A DNA stretch of 17,463 bases from DUAL01 sp964478325. GTDB lineage: Bacteria; Bacteroidota; Bacteroidia; Flavobacteriales; BACL11. Below are positions 1 to 7,125 of this stretch, in pieces. The stretch is from contig CAYZIA010000025.1 of assembly GCA_964478325.1 (NCBI GenBank), positions 1-17,463 on the forward strand, given 5' to 3'. How positions within the stretch are numbered: position 1 is the first letter of the stretch; the number at the start of each line of letters is the position of its first letter. The notes beneath the pieces were generated by a model, which was not told where the DNA came from, ran no database searches, and saw only the letters and a list, made by a program, of their open reading frames with translations. Made by a program: the position numbers and the translations under genes.

Positions 1-1259
1 ACCTCTGCAATCATTTCAGTCACATTATAACCTATCATATGACAACCTAACCATTCACCATATTTTTTATCAAAAATAACTTTTACAAAACCATCTTTAT
101 GTCCTGCAGCAGATGCTTTTCCAGATGCAGCAAATGGAAATTTCCCAATTTTAATTTCATATCCTGCCTCTTTTGCAGCATCTTCTGTAAGCCCAACAGA
201 TGCAATCTCCGGACTAGCGTAAGTACATCCAGGTATATTACCATAATCAATAGGATCCGGATTGTTCCCAGCAATTTTTTCAACACATACAATTCCTTCA
301 GCAGAAGCAACATGAGCAAGAGCAGGAGTAGAAAGAACATCACCAATTGCATAATATCCGTTCACATTAGTATTGTAATAATCATCAACTATAATTTTTC
401 CTCTATCTAGTTTAATACCTACTTCTTCTATCCCTATATTTTCAATATTTGCAATAATTCCAACTGCAGAAAGTACCACATCACACTCAATTCTTTGCTC
501 TCCTTTTTTAGTTTTAATAATAACTTTACACCCATCTCCTGATTTATCTACTTTTTCTACTGAAGATTCTGTCATTATTTTAATTCCTGACTTTTTGAAT
601 GATCTTTGTAATTGTTTTGAGACATCAACATCCTCTATAGGAACAATCTTTGGCATAAACTCAACAATTGTTACATCAACACCCATTGCATTATAAAAAT
701 AAGCAAACTCAACACCAATAGCGCCAGATCCAACAATTACCATCTTTTTTGGGGGAGTTGATAAGGCAAGTGCTTCTCTATAACCAATTATCTTTTTTCC
801 ATCTTGAGATAAGTTATGTAATTCTCTACTTCTAGCTCCAGTTGCGATAATAATATGTTTTGCAGTATAATCATTAGATTTTCCATTTGTAGTTACCGAA
901 ACCTTGTTATCTTTCTTTATTTTCCCATATCCATTTATTACTTCAATTTTATTTTTCTTTAAAAGAAAAGCAATTCCTTTACTCATTCCATCGGCAACAT
1001 CACGACTTCTTTTTATAATATTAGAAAAATCTGCATTTGCTTCTTTTACTGTAATGCCAAAATCTTCTGCATTATTTATATATTCGAAAACCTGAGCAGA
1101 TTTTAATAGTGCTTTTGTAGGGATACAACCCCAATTTAAACAAATTCCACCTAAGTTTTCTTTTTCAATAACTGCTACTTTTAATCCTAATTGCGAAGCT
1201 CTTATGGCCGTCACATATCCTCCAGGACCACTTCCTAAAATAATTACATCATAATTCAT
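1..1259 (-). CDS. lpdA: Dihydrolipoyl dehydrogenase (E3), 3' end cut by window edge
   Basis: Reoxidises the dihydrolipoyl groups of 2-oxoacid dehydrogenase complexes and the glycine cleavage system, passing electrons through FAD to NAD+; cytoplasmic. Reading the minus strand from the ATG at 1259 gives 419 codons plus two bases. The N-terminal FAD-binding motif GSGPGG is at residues 9-14. The redox-active disulfide lies in GGICLNWGCIPTK, with C40 and C45. A second Rossmann motif for NAD (GSGAIG) is near residue 173, and the second FAD-contact motif, read as YAIGDV, is near residue 305. Family members are about 465 residues, so roughly the last 45, including the catalytic His-Glu pair of the dimer interface, fall outside the window. 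The start overlaps the stop of the upstream glycosyltransferase gene as ATGA (1256-1259), so the two are probably translationally coupled. The role is secure. Which 2-oxoacid complex it serves cannot be told from here. Confidence 0.95.
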   Translation of the reverse strand, partial: MNYDVIILGSGPGGYVTAIRASQLGLKVAVIEKENLGGICLNWGCIPTKALLKSAQVFEYINNAEDFGITVKEANADFSNIIKRSRDVADGMSKGIAFLLKKNKIEVINGYGKIKKDNKVSVTTNGKSNDYTAKHIIIATGARSRELHNLSQDGKKIIGYREALALSTPPKKMVIVGSGAIGVEFAYFYNAMGVDVTIVEFMPKIVPIEDVDVSKQLQRSFKKSGIKIMTESSVEKVDKSGDGCKVIIKTKKGEQRIECDVVLSAVGIIANIENIGIEEVGIKLDRGKIIVDDYYNTNVNGYYAIGDVLSTPALAHVASAEGIVCVEKIAGNNPDPIDYGNIPGCTYASPEIASVGLTEDAAKEAGYEIKIGKFPFAASGKASAAGHKDGFVKVIFDKKYGEWLGCHMIGYNVTEMIAE

Positions 1260-2482
1260 ATTTCTAATTTTTTTAAGTTCTGATTTAATACTGCAATATT
1301 ACTCAAAACATCTTGCACTGAAATATCATACATACAACTTTTTTCTCGACTACAAGCATTACCAAAATAACAATCACAACCACTCTTTGGCTCAATAATT
1401 ATTCCTCTTCCATAAAGTTCAAATTCGTGCACATTAAAAATATTATGGAATAACATGAGTTGTTTTCTAAGTGCAAGTGCAATATGCATCATCATACTTA
1501 CTGAAGTTACAATAATATCCGTGTTGTTTGTGATAGCAATAAATTCCTCTAATGAAAAAGTTCCTAAATAAGTTGCATTAGTTTCTTTTACATAATACTT
1601 ATTCATCTCATCTTCATCAGGACCTCCCATTAGTAAACAAAAATACCCCTGTTTCTCAATATTATTTATGAATTCTACCCAATATTCCGAAGGCCAAAGT
1701 CGTGTTTTCCATCTTAATCCACAACCTGTATTTATTCCAATAATAGTCTTCTCTCCTGCTAATTCTTTAAGCTTCTTTCTCCAAACATCACTTAAGTTTT
1801 TATTAAGGTTAATCATATATTCCTCACCATTAAAATCAAAATGACAAATCTCAAAGATTTCCTCTAAATAATTTTTAGTATTCTTTTTAGATATATGATC
1901 AAAAAGTCCAGTAATAAGTTTGTTTTCTGCTTTATCAGTTGCAATATTAATATGACCATCTTTCCATAGAAAACCAAATTTTTCTCTAGCATTTATAAGA
2001 GAGAGAAACATACATGCTTCTTTATCTTTGTCTAAATTTACAGCAATATCAAATTCTTGATTTGCTACAATAGAAACAGAAGACGCATTCCATTTCCAAA
2101 TTACATCTACCTCATCTGGCGGAACTACTTGAGGGCTATGTGTAATCCAAGTAAAATGACAATTACTATATTCTTTTTTATATTTTTCTAATAAAGGTGT
2201 AGTTCTAATAACATCACCAATTGCTCCTAACTTTATAAATAGTATTCTGGTTCCTTCTGTTTGTATTGTAGGTATTTCTTCTACTAGATCCTGTTTAGTA
2301 AAATTACAATTTTTAAAAATCTCTTTCAATAATGATTCCTTAGTATCTAAAAATATAATAGAAGATGTGTGCTTATCATAATGAGAGCAATCATCACATT
2401 GCACATCAAATTTCTTATTTGGTTCACATGGAATATGTCCCTCAAAATGCCTGCAATCGTATTTTACTTTTTCTTTCTTCAT
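1256..2482 (-). CDS. GT9 (heptosyltransferase-type) glycosyltransferase with two Cys clusters
   Basis: A 408-residue protein of the GT9/ADP-heptose:LPS heptosyltransferase fold, expected to transfer a sugar to an envelope glycan. The N-terminal Rossmann entry of the family (ILFIKLGAIGDVIRTTPLL) is at residues 80-98. The second domain carries NTGCGLRWKTRLWPSEYW (251-268), GGPDE (286-290) and a family-like SMMMHIALAL stretch (329-338). Two features stand out. An N-terminal extension of about 75 residues holds C10, C19, C29 and C32, spaced like a small zinc site, and the C-terminus has C369, C371, C377 and C383. The Asp usual in the family's T-x-D-S motif is absent (residues read TSVS, 326-329), which may be normal for this subfamily. 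No signal peptide is visible, so the protein is probably cytoplasmic and works at the inner face of the membrane. It has its own promoter (2503-2534) and is coupled to lpd downstream. Donor and acceptor are unknown. Confidence 0.85.
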   Translation of the reverse strand: MKKEKVKYDCRHFEGHIPCEPNKKFDVQCDDCSHYDKHTSSIIFLDTKESLLKEIFKNCNFTKQDLVEEIPTIQTEGTRILFIKLGAIGDVIRTTPLLEKYKKEYSNCHFTWITHSPQVVPPDEVDVIWKWNASSVSIVANQEFDIAVNLDKDKEACMFLSLINAREKFGFLWKDGHINIATDKAENKLITGLFDHISKKNTKNYLEEIFEICHFDFNGEEYMINLNKNLSDVWRKKLKELAGEKTIIGINTGCGLRWKTRLWPSEYWVEFINNIEKQGYFCLLMGGPDEDEMNKYYVKETNATYLGTFSLEEFIAITNNTDIIVTSVSMMMHIALALRKQLMLFHNIFNVHEFELYGRGIIIEPKSGCDCYFGNACSREKSCMYDISVQDVLSNIAVLNQNLKKLEI

Positions 2483-2502
2483 TATATCTTCCAGTGTAAT
2501 TG

Positions 2503-2534
2503 CAAATGTAAGGAAAATGTATCATTTGTTACAA
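2503..2534 (-). promoter_or_regulatory. Bacteroidota-type promoter for the GT9-lpd unit
   Basis: On the minus strand a TACATTTG element (2503-2510) matches the Bacteroidota -7 consensus TAnnTTTG. It is preceded, after a 21-nt spacer, by a TTG (2532-2534) that fits the -33 element. Transcription would begin near 2496-2498, giving a leader of roughly 15 nt before the ATG at 2482. Consensus match only; no transcript data. Confidence 0.6.
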
Positions 2535-2557
2535 GAGGTAAAACTTCTTAAAAATCA

Positions 2558-2565
2558 TATCTTTG
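2558..2565 (+). promoter_or_regulatory. -7 promoter element (TATCTTTG) for the nine-gene plus-strand array
   Basis: TATCTTTG is a perfect match to the TAnnTTTG element and lies 14 nt before the M61 peptidase start, implying a leader of under 10 nt. No TTG sits at the expected 17-23 nt upstream, so the -33 part is weak or missing. It lies back-to-back with the GT9 promoter in a 97-nt divergent region (2483-2579) that holds nothing else I can identify. Confidence 0.5.
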
Positions 2566-2579
2566 CCGCTTAATTTTTT

Positions 2580-4289
2580 ATGATGATAAATTATTCAATC
2601 TCATATAACAATCCTCATAGGCATTATGTTGATTTTGAACTTACTACTCCTACTAACAGAGAAGCAAGTATGCAATTTCAATTGGCCGCTTGGCGTCCAG
2701 GTCGATACGAGTTGGGTAATTTTGCTCAAAACATACAGAAGTGGGCTGCTTTTGATGAAAATAATAACCCTCTCCCTTTTAAAAAAATAACTAAGGACCT
2801 CTGGGAAGTTACTACTGAAGGTATTATAGAAGTTACCATTACCTACAGCTTTTATGCAAACCAATTAGATGCGGGAGCTTGTTATCTGAATGAACACCAA
2901 CTATACTTAAATCCTGTACATTGTTGTTTTTATATTGTTAATCGTATGAATGAAGAATACTGCCTTAATTTTGATTTGCCAAAAAATTATAAAATTGCAA
3001 CATCTATGCAAAAAGAAGGTCATACTCTCAATGCAAAAGGATATGATTTACTAGCTGAATCCCCAATAATCTGTTCAGATAGTTTGCAACATAGTAATTA
3101 TGAGATAGAAGGAATTACTTTTCATATGTGGTTCCAAGGATCATGCAAACTAGATTGGAATAAACTTAAATCCGATTTCTCAGCATTTACAAAAAGTCAG
3201 ATAAAACATTTTGGTAAATTTCCAGTAGATGAGTATCATTTTTTATTTCAAATAACCCCTTATAAAAGCTATCATGGTGTAGAGCATACAAAGAATACTG
3301 TAATTCTATTAGGTCCTGCAGAAAAAATAATGGATAAACGATATGAAGAATTGCTTGGAGTAAGCTCACACGAACTTTATCATACGTGGAATATAAAAGC
3401 AATTCGTCCAATTGAAATGTATCCATATAATTATACTAAAGAAAATTATTTTAAAACAGGTTTTGAAGCTGAGGGGCTGACTACTTATATGGGAGACTTG
3501 ATCTTGTATAATTCAGGAGTCTTTAATTGCGAGGAATTTGAGAAAACACAAAATCAGAATCTGGAAAGACATCTTATGAACTACGGAAGATATAATTTAT
3601 CGGTTGCAAATAGTGGTTTTGATAGCTGGTTGGATGGCTATAAATTAGGGGCTCCTAATAGGAAAACATCAATTTATCCAGATGCAGCGCTTTGCATGCT
3701 AATGATTGATTTGGAGATTATCCGAAACACAAATGGCAAAAATACTTTACACTCTGTGATGAAAGAACTTTATAATGATTTTGCGCAAAAAGGAAAAGGA
3801 TACTCTGAGGATGATTTCAGCAACATTTGTGTAAAATATGGAGGATTGAAAGTGGTTGAAATCTTTGAAAAACATATTTACGGAACAGAAAATTATATTC
3901 CTACATTAAAAACTGCTTTAGATGTAGTTGGCCTAGAATTAAAAGAAAAGAAAAATACTAATCTTTCTGCTCAATACTTTGGTTTTATTGCTGTAAGAGA
4001 GAATGAAAAAATAATTATTAAAAAAGTAGAGCCAAACTCGGTAGCAGATAAAAATGGTATTGCTCCTGAAGATGAAATAACACAAGTAAATGGGAAAAAG
4101 ATAGAAAAAAAGATTGCAGATGTTTTAAAAGATTGCAAAAAGAAAATTACATTTACTATAAAAAAGAAGTTCTCAGAGAAACCTACTATATTAGCTATAG
4201 GAAATTATTATAAACTCTTAGAATTAGTAAAAAAAGAAGCTACTACAGAGCAAAAATTAATTTTAAGAAAAGTGTGGTGTAATAATTAA
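2580..4289 (+). CDS. M61 family aminopeptidase with C-terminal PDZ domain
   Basis: A 569-residue zinc metallopeptidase of the M61 (glycyl aminopeptidase) family, expected to trim N-terminal residues from peptides. The zinc site is visible: H264-E265-x-x-H268 in HELYHTWN, followed by the second family motif FEAEGLTTY (295-303), whose E298 is the probable third ligand. N-terminal beta-rich sequence (about 1-170) matches the M61 N-domain. A PDZ domain follows at about 464-530 (FGFIAV, then VEPNSVADKNGIAPEDEI). The length is close to the usual 580-620. There is no signal peptide, so the enzyme is probably cytoplasmic, whereas some relatives are exported. Two adjacent ATG codons (2580, 2583) make the exact start uncertain by one residue. 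It is first in the array; hpt follows after 30 nt in the same frame. Substrate is unknown. Confidence 0.9.
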   Translation: MMINYSISYNNPHRHYVDFELTTPTNREASMQFQLAAWRPGRYELGNFAQNIQKWAAFDENNNPLPFKKITKDLWEVTTEGIIEVTITYSFYANQLDAGACYLNEHQLYLNPVHCCFYIVNRMNEEYCLNFDLPKNYKIATSMQKEGHTLNAKGYDLLAESPIICSDSLQHSNYEIEGITFHMWFQGSCKLDWNKLKSDFSAFTKSQIKHFGKFPVDEYHFLFQITPYKSYHGVEHTKNTVILLGPAEKIMDKRYEELLGVSSHELYHTWNIKAIRPIEMYPYNYTKENYFKTGFEAEGLTTYMGDLILYNSGVFNCEEFEKTQNQNLERHLMNYGRYNLSVANSGFDSWLDGYKLGAPNRKTSIYPDAALCMLMIDLEIIRNTNGKNTLHSVMKELYNDFAQKGKGYSEDDFSNICVKYGGLKVVEIFEKHIYGTENYIPTLKTALDVVGLELKEKKNTNLSAQYFGFIAVRENEKIIIKKVEPNSVADKNGIAPEDEITQVNGKKIEKKIADVLKDCKKKITFTIKKKFSEKPTILAIGNYYKLLELVKKEATTEQKLILRKVWCNN

Positions 4290-4319
4290 AATAAAAAAAC
4301 AAATAATAATAGAATAATT

Positions 4320-4856
4320 ATGAATGAAATTAATTTAAAAGATAAAACATTTGAGATTCTCATTCCAGAAACTGAAATTTCAGCAATAGCACACTCTGTT
4401 GCTAATGCTATAAATAATAGTGGAATAAAAAACCCGCTTTTTATTGCTGTAATGAATGGCGCCTTTTTATTTGCAGCAGATGTGATGAGAAAAATTACTA
4501 TTCCTAATACTGAGATTTCATTTATAAAACTATCATCGTACGAAGGCGTTGAAACAACTGGAGAAGTGAGTAAACTTATTGGTATAGGAGATAATATATC
4601 AGGTAGAAATATTGTTGTTCTGGAAGACATTGTAGATACAGGGATTACTTTAGAAAGAATTATGAAATTACTTGAAAAAGAAAATGTAGCAGATATTAAA
4701 ATTGCTACCTTTTTATTTAAACCTAATGCTTATACAAAAGATATTTCTATCGACTTTATTGGAAAATCAATCCCTAATGATTTTGTTGTAGGATATGGTT
4801 TAGATTATCATGAAATTGGCCGTAATTTACCACACATTTATAAACTTAAAAATTAG
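4320..4856 (+). CDS. hpt: Hypoxanthine phosphoribosyltransferase
   Basis: Converts hypoxanthine (and usually guanine) plus PRPP to the nucleoside monophosphate in purine salvage; cytoplasmic. At 178 residues it has the normal length for the bacterial enzyme. The PRPP-binding loop VVLEDIVDTGITL (99-111) contains the acidic pair E102-D103. An upstream phosphoribosyltransferase segment (AVMNGAFLFAADV, 43-55) and the flexible-loop region LSSYEG (71-76) are present, as is the C-terminal FVVGYGLDYHE signature. The TAG stop is followed by a single GAA codon and the adk ATG in the same frame, so one stop codon is all that separates it from adenylate kinase. No promoter is apparent in the 30 nt before it, and it is presumably transcribed with the M61 gene. 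Confidence 0.95.
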   Translation: MNEINLKDKTFEILIPETEISAIAHSVANAINNSGIKNPLFIAVMNGAFLFAADVMRKITIPNTEISFIKLSSYEGVETTGEVSKLIGIGDNISGRNIVVLEDIVDTGITLERIMKLLEKENVADIKIATFLFKPNAYTKDISIDFIGKSIPNDFVVGYGLDYHEIGRNLPHIYKLKN

Positions 4857-4859
4857 GAA

Positions 4860-5432
4860 ATGTTAAATCTAGTATTATTTGGTCCTCCAGGAGCTGGAAA
4901 AGGCACTCAATCAAATTTGTTAATTAAAAGATATAATTTAGTACATCTCTCAACAGGAGATATTTTAAGAGAAGAAATTGAAATAGGGACTACTTTAGGA
5001 TTAGAAGCTAAATCCCTAATGGACAAAGGAGATTTAGTTCCTGATGAAGTAGTAATTAGCATGATTTCTTCCAAATTAGACAATAACCCAAGTGTAAATG
5101 GATTTATTTTTGATGGTTTCCCAAGAACAGTCGCACAAGCTACTGCTCTAGACAATTTATTAGTAAAAAAAGAAACTACTATTGCTGCAATGTTATCGTT
5201 AAAAGTAACAGATATGGAACTTATAAGAAGATTATTGGAAAGAGGGAAAAACTCTGGCCGTTCAGATGACCAAAATGAGGAAATTATAGCAAATAGAATT
5301 CGGGAATACAATAATAAAACAGCTCCACTAAAAGAATTTTATGCTTCACAAAATAAACTTTCAGAAATTGAAGGGATTGGTTCAGTTGAAGACATTGCCC
5401 ATAAACTAAATGAAGTAATTGATACTTTATAA
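4860..5432 (+). CDS. adk: Adenylate kinase (short form)
   Basis: Catalyses 2 ADP to ATP + AMP and keeps adenylates balanced; cytoplasmic and normally essential. The P-loop GPPGAGKGT is at residues 8-16, the AMP-site segment LSTGDILREEI follows, and GFPRT and RGKNSGRSDD mark the remaining AMP/ATP contacts. At 190 residues it is the short-LID type: the usual 25-30 residue LID insertion and its four zinc-type Cys are absent. It begins one codon after the hpt stop, in frame, and ends six bases before obgE, also in frame. The AGGA just before the ATG could act as a weak ribosome site. Supplying AMP/ADP interconversion directly after a purine salvage gene makes functional sense. Confidence 0.97.
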   Translation: MLNLVLFGPPGAGKGTQSNLLIKRYNLVHLSTGDILREEIEIGTTLGLEAKSLMDKGDLVPDEVVISMISSKLDNNPSVNGFIFDGFPRTVAQATALDNLLVKKETTIAAMLSLKVTDMELIRRLLERGKNSGRSDDQNEEIIANRIREYNNKTAPLKEFYASQNKLSEIEGIGSVEDIAHKLNEVIDTL

Positions 5433-5438
5433 AAATAA

Positions 5439-6437
5439 ATGAAAGTCAAAAACTCCAACTTTGTAGATTATGTAAAAATCTTTTGCCGTTCTGGAAAAGG
5501 AGGGGCTGGATCTACTCATTTTTTAAGAGATAGAAATACAGCAAAAGGAGGTCCAGATGGTGGAGATGGCGGAAATGGTGGAAACATAATTATAAAAGGA
5601 AATGAGCAAATGTGGACTTTACTACATCTGAAATATCAAAAACACATTTTTGCAGAACATGGCGGAATAGGAAGTGGAAATCATAAACACGGAAAAGATG
5701 GAAAAAATAGTTATTTGGAAGTGCCATTAGGTACCATATGTAAAGATGCAGAAACAGGAGAGATCTTATTTGAGATAACAGAGGATGGAGAAGAAAATAT
5801 AATGGTAAAAGGCGGTATGGGTGGCAAAGGAAACTCACATTTCAAGTCTTCTACTAATCAATCTCCAAGATATGCCCAACCAGGCATTGATGTAATGGAA
5901 GGTTGGTTTATTTTGGAATTAAAAGTATTAGCTGATATTGGTTTGGTAGGCTTCCCAAATGCCGGAAAATCAACTTTGCTTTCGGTAGTTTCAGCTGCAA
6001 AACCAGAGATTGCAAACTATCCTTTTACCACTTTGGTTCCTAATCTAGGAATTGTTTCTTATCGTGATCACAAATCCTTTATTATGGCTGATATTCCTGG
6101 TATTATTGAAGGTGCTGCTGAGGGGAAAGGATTGGGATTAAGATTTTTAAGACATATTGAAAGGAATTCTACTTTGTTATTTATGGTTCCTTCAGATGCA
6201 AATGATATTGCCAAGGAATACAAAATACTCTTAAGGGAATTACAAAAATACAATCCAGAACTTTTGGATAAAGATAGAATACTTGCAGTCAGCAAATCTG
6301 ATATGTTGGACGAGGAACTAAAAACAGAAATAGAAAAAGAACTTCCAAAAGATTTGCCTTCTCTTTTTATCTCATCAGTTACACAACAAGGGTTAACAGA
6401 ATTAAAAGATTTAATCTGGAAGAAACTAAATGAATAA
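5439..6437 (+). CDS. obgE: GTPase Obg (ribosome assembly / stress)
   Basis: A large-subunit-associated GTPase needed for 50S maturation and growth control. The glycine-rich Obg domain occupies about residues 5-160 (RSGKGGAGS, GGPDGGDGGNGGN, GGMGGKGNSHF). The G domain follows: G1 GFPNAGKS 171-178, G2 around TT at 197-198, G3 DIPG 218-221, G4 SKSD 285-288, G5 SSV 312-314. G4 has Ser where NKxD is canonical; as far as I recall this is common in Bacteroidota Obg proteins and not a sign of decay. At 332 residues it ends right after the G domain and lacks the extra C-terminal extension of some Obgs. The PAP2 gene starts on the base after its stop (TAA-ATG). Confidence 0.96.
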   Translation: MKVKNSNFVDYVKIFCRSGKGGAGSTHFLRDRNTAKGGPDGGDGGNGGNIIIKGNEQMWTLLHLKYQKHIFAEHGGIGSGNHKHGKDGKNSYLEVPLGTICKDAETGEILFEITEDGEENIMVKGGMGGKGNSHFKSSTNQSPRYAQPGIDVMEGWFILELKVLADIGLVGFPNAGKSTLLSVVSAAKPEIANYPFTTLVPNLGIVSYRDHKSFIMADIPGIIEGAAEGKGLGLRFLRHIERNSTLLFMVPSDANDIAKEYKILLRELQKYNPELLDKDRILAVSKSDMLDEELKTEIEKELPKDLPSLFISSVTQQGLTELKDLIWKKLNE

Positions 6438-6989
6438 ATGGATAAAACTAAATTACAACAAATAGATGAATATTTCTTCAGAATAATTAATTCTGCGGGA
6501 TTTGAACAGATGGATGGAGTAATGATGCTTATCTCTTCCAAGTGGTTGTGGGTTCCGCTATATTTATATCTACTCTATTTATTGCATCAAAAATATGCTT
6601 CAAAATTTATTTGGGTTTTAATCTCTTTAGGTGTTTTAATCTTTTTGGCTGATTACGGAAGTGTACATTTTTTTAAAGAATTTTTTCAAAGGTTACGTCC
6701 TTGTCACCAATTGGATAATATCAGAATAGTAGATGGTTGTGGCGCATTATACTCTTTTGTAAGTTCACATGCTGCAAATACATTTGCTATTGCATTCTTT
6801 ATCAGTTTGCTGCTAAAAAGCAAAAAAGTATTTTTCTGGCTCTTCACTTGGGCTACTTTAATAGGGTTTAGTCGTGTTTATTTAGGAGTGCATTTCCCCT
6901 TTGATATTGTTGGCGGAATGTTTTGGGGGCTTTTTGTAAGTTTGCTCACCTATAAATTATTAAAATTAAGAATTAATGAAGCAGTTTGA
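6438..6989 (+). CDS. PAP2-family membrane phosphatase
   Basis: A 183-residue integral membrane phosphatase of the PAP2 superfamily, whose members remove phosphate from lipid-linked or lipid substrates such as undecaprenyl pyrophosphate, phosphatidate or lipid A. All three active-site motifs are visible: K80-x6-R87-P88; the second motif as SSHA (S109-H111, where PSGH is more usual); and S145-R146-x3-G150-x-H152-x3-D156. Hydrophobic segments near 30-50, 56-75, 113-127, 131-149 and 157-175 fit a polytopic protein. The first codon directly abuts the obgE stop, and the last 14 nt overlap the next small gene. The substrate is not predictable; undecaprenyl-PP recycling is one possibility. Confidence 0.88.
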   Translation: MDKTKLQQIDEYFFRIINSAGFEQMDGVMMLISSKWLWVPLYLYLLYLLHQKYASKFIWVLISLGVLIFLADYGSVHFFKEFFQRLRPCHQLDNIRIVDGCGALYSFVSSHAANTFAIAFFISLLLKSKKVFFWLFTWATLIGFSRVYLGVHFPFDIVGGMFWGLFVSLLTYKLLKLRINEAV

Positions 6990-7125
6990 TAGCATTTGGA
7001 TAGTATGGTTTATATTGGTTTGTATTTGGAACTTTGGATGGCCAAAAGCTTCTCCAATTGCTGATGTAATGGTTGCTGCTTTACTTTCAATCTTGGTTTT
7101 TCAATATAAAAATTATAAGAAATGA
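6976..7125 (+). CDS. 49-residue two-helix membrane miniprotein, function unknown
   Basis: A short gene starting with ATG at 6976, inside the end of the PAP2 gene, and stopping with TGA at 7123-7125, where it overlaps the start of the PafA-like gene as ATGA. Without it there would be an unexplained 132-nt hole in an otherwise gapless array. The 49-residue product opens with MKQFDSIW and is rich in Trp (W8, W11, W18, W22). It has two hydrophobic stretches, about residues 7-20 and 31-43, joined by a GWPKASPIAD turn, and a basic Lys-rich tail (KNYKK). This predicts a small helical-hairpin inner-membrane protein with the C-terminus facing the cytoplasm. I do not recognise a named family. Its place between two phosphatase genes hints at a partner or assembly role, which is inference only. 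Confidence 0.72.
   Translation: MKQFDSIWIVWFILVCIWNFGWPKASPIADVMVAALLSILVFQYKNYKK

Noticed and set aside
99..410. Plus-strand open frame opposite lpd
   Set aside because: It lies entirely antisense to the clear dihydrolipoamide dehydrogenase gene and encodes a low-complexity Ser/Asn/Ile-rich product with no recognisable domain.
904..1095. Plus-strand open frame opposite the lpd N-terminal half
   Set aside because: Antisense shadow of a well-supported gene; the product is compositionally biased.
4286..4630. Minus-strand open frame opposite hpt
   Set aside because: Hpt on the plus strand has its full motif set; the antisense product is hydrophobic only because of complement composition.
4854..4862. 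Possibility that the hpt-adk stop is a nonsense mutation in a fusion gene
   Set aside because: Both halves are complete with their own ATG and usual lengths, so they read as two functional genes; the fusion idea is kept only as an evolutionary question.
4907..5311. Minus-strand open frame opposite adk
   Set aside because: Shadow of adenylate kinase, with no family resemblance.
6291..6304. ObgE G4 motif SKSD as evidence of a damaged GTPase
   Set aside because: All other G motifs are intact and Ser at this place is, as far as I recall, usual for the group.
6068..6541. Minus-strand open frame opposite the obgE/PAP2 junction
   Set aside because: Covers the G domain of ObgE; no motif and no start context.
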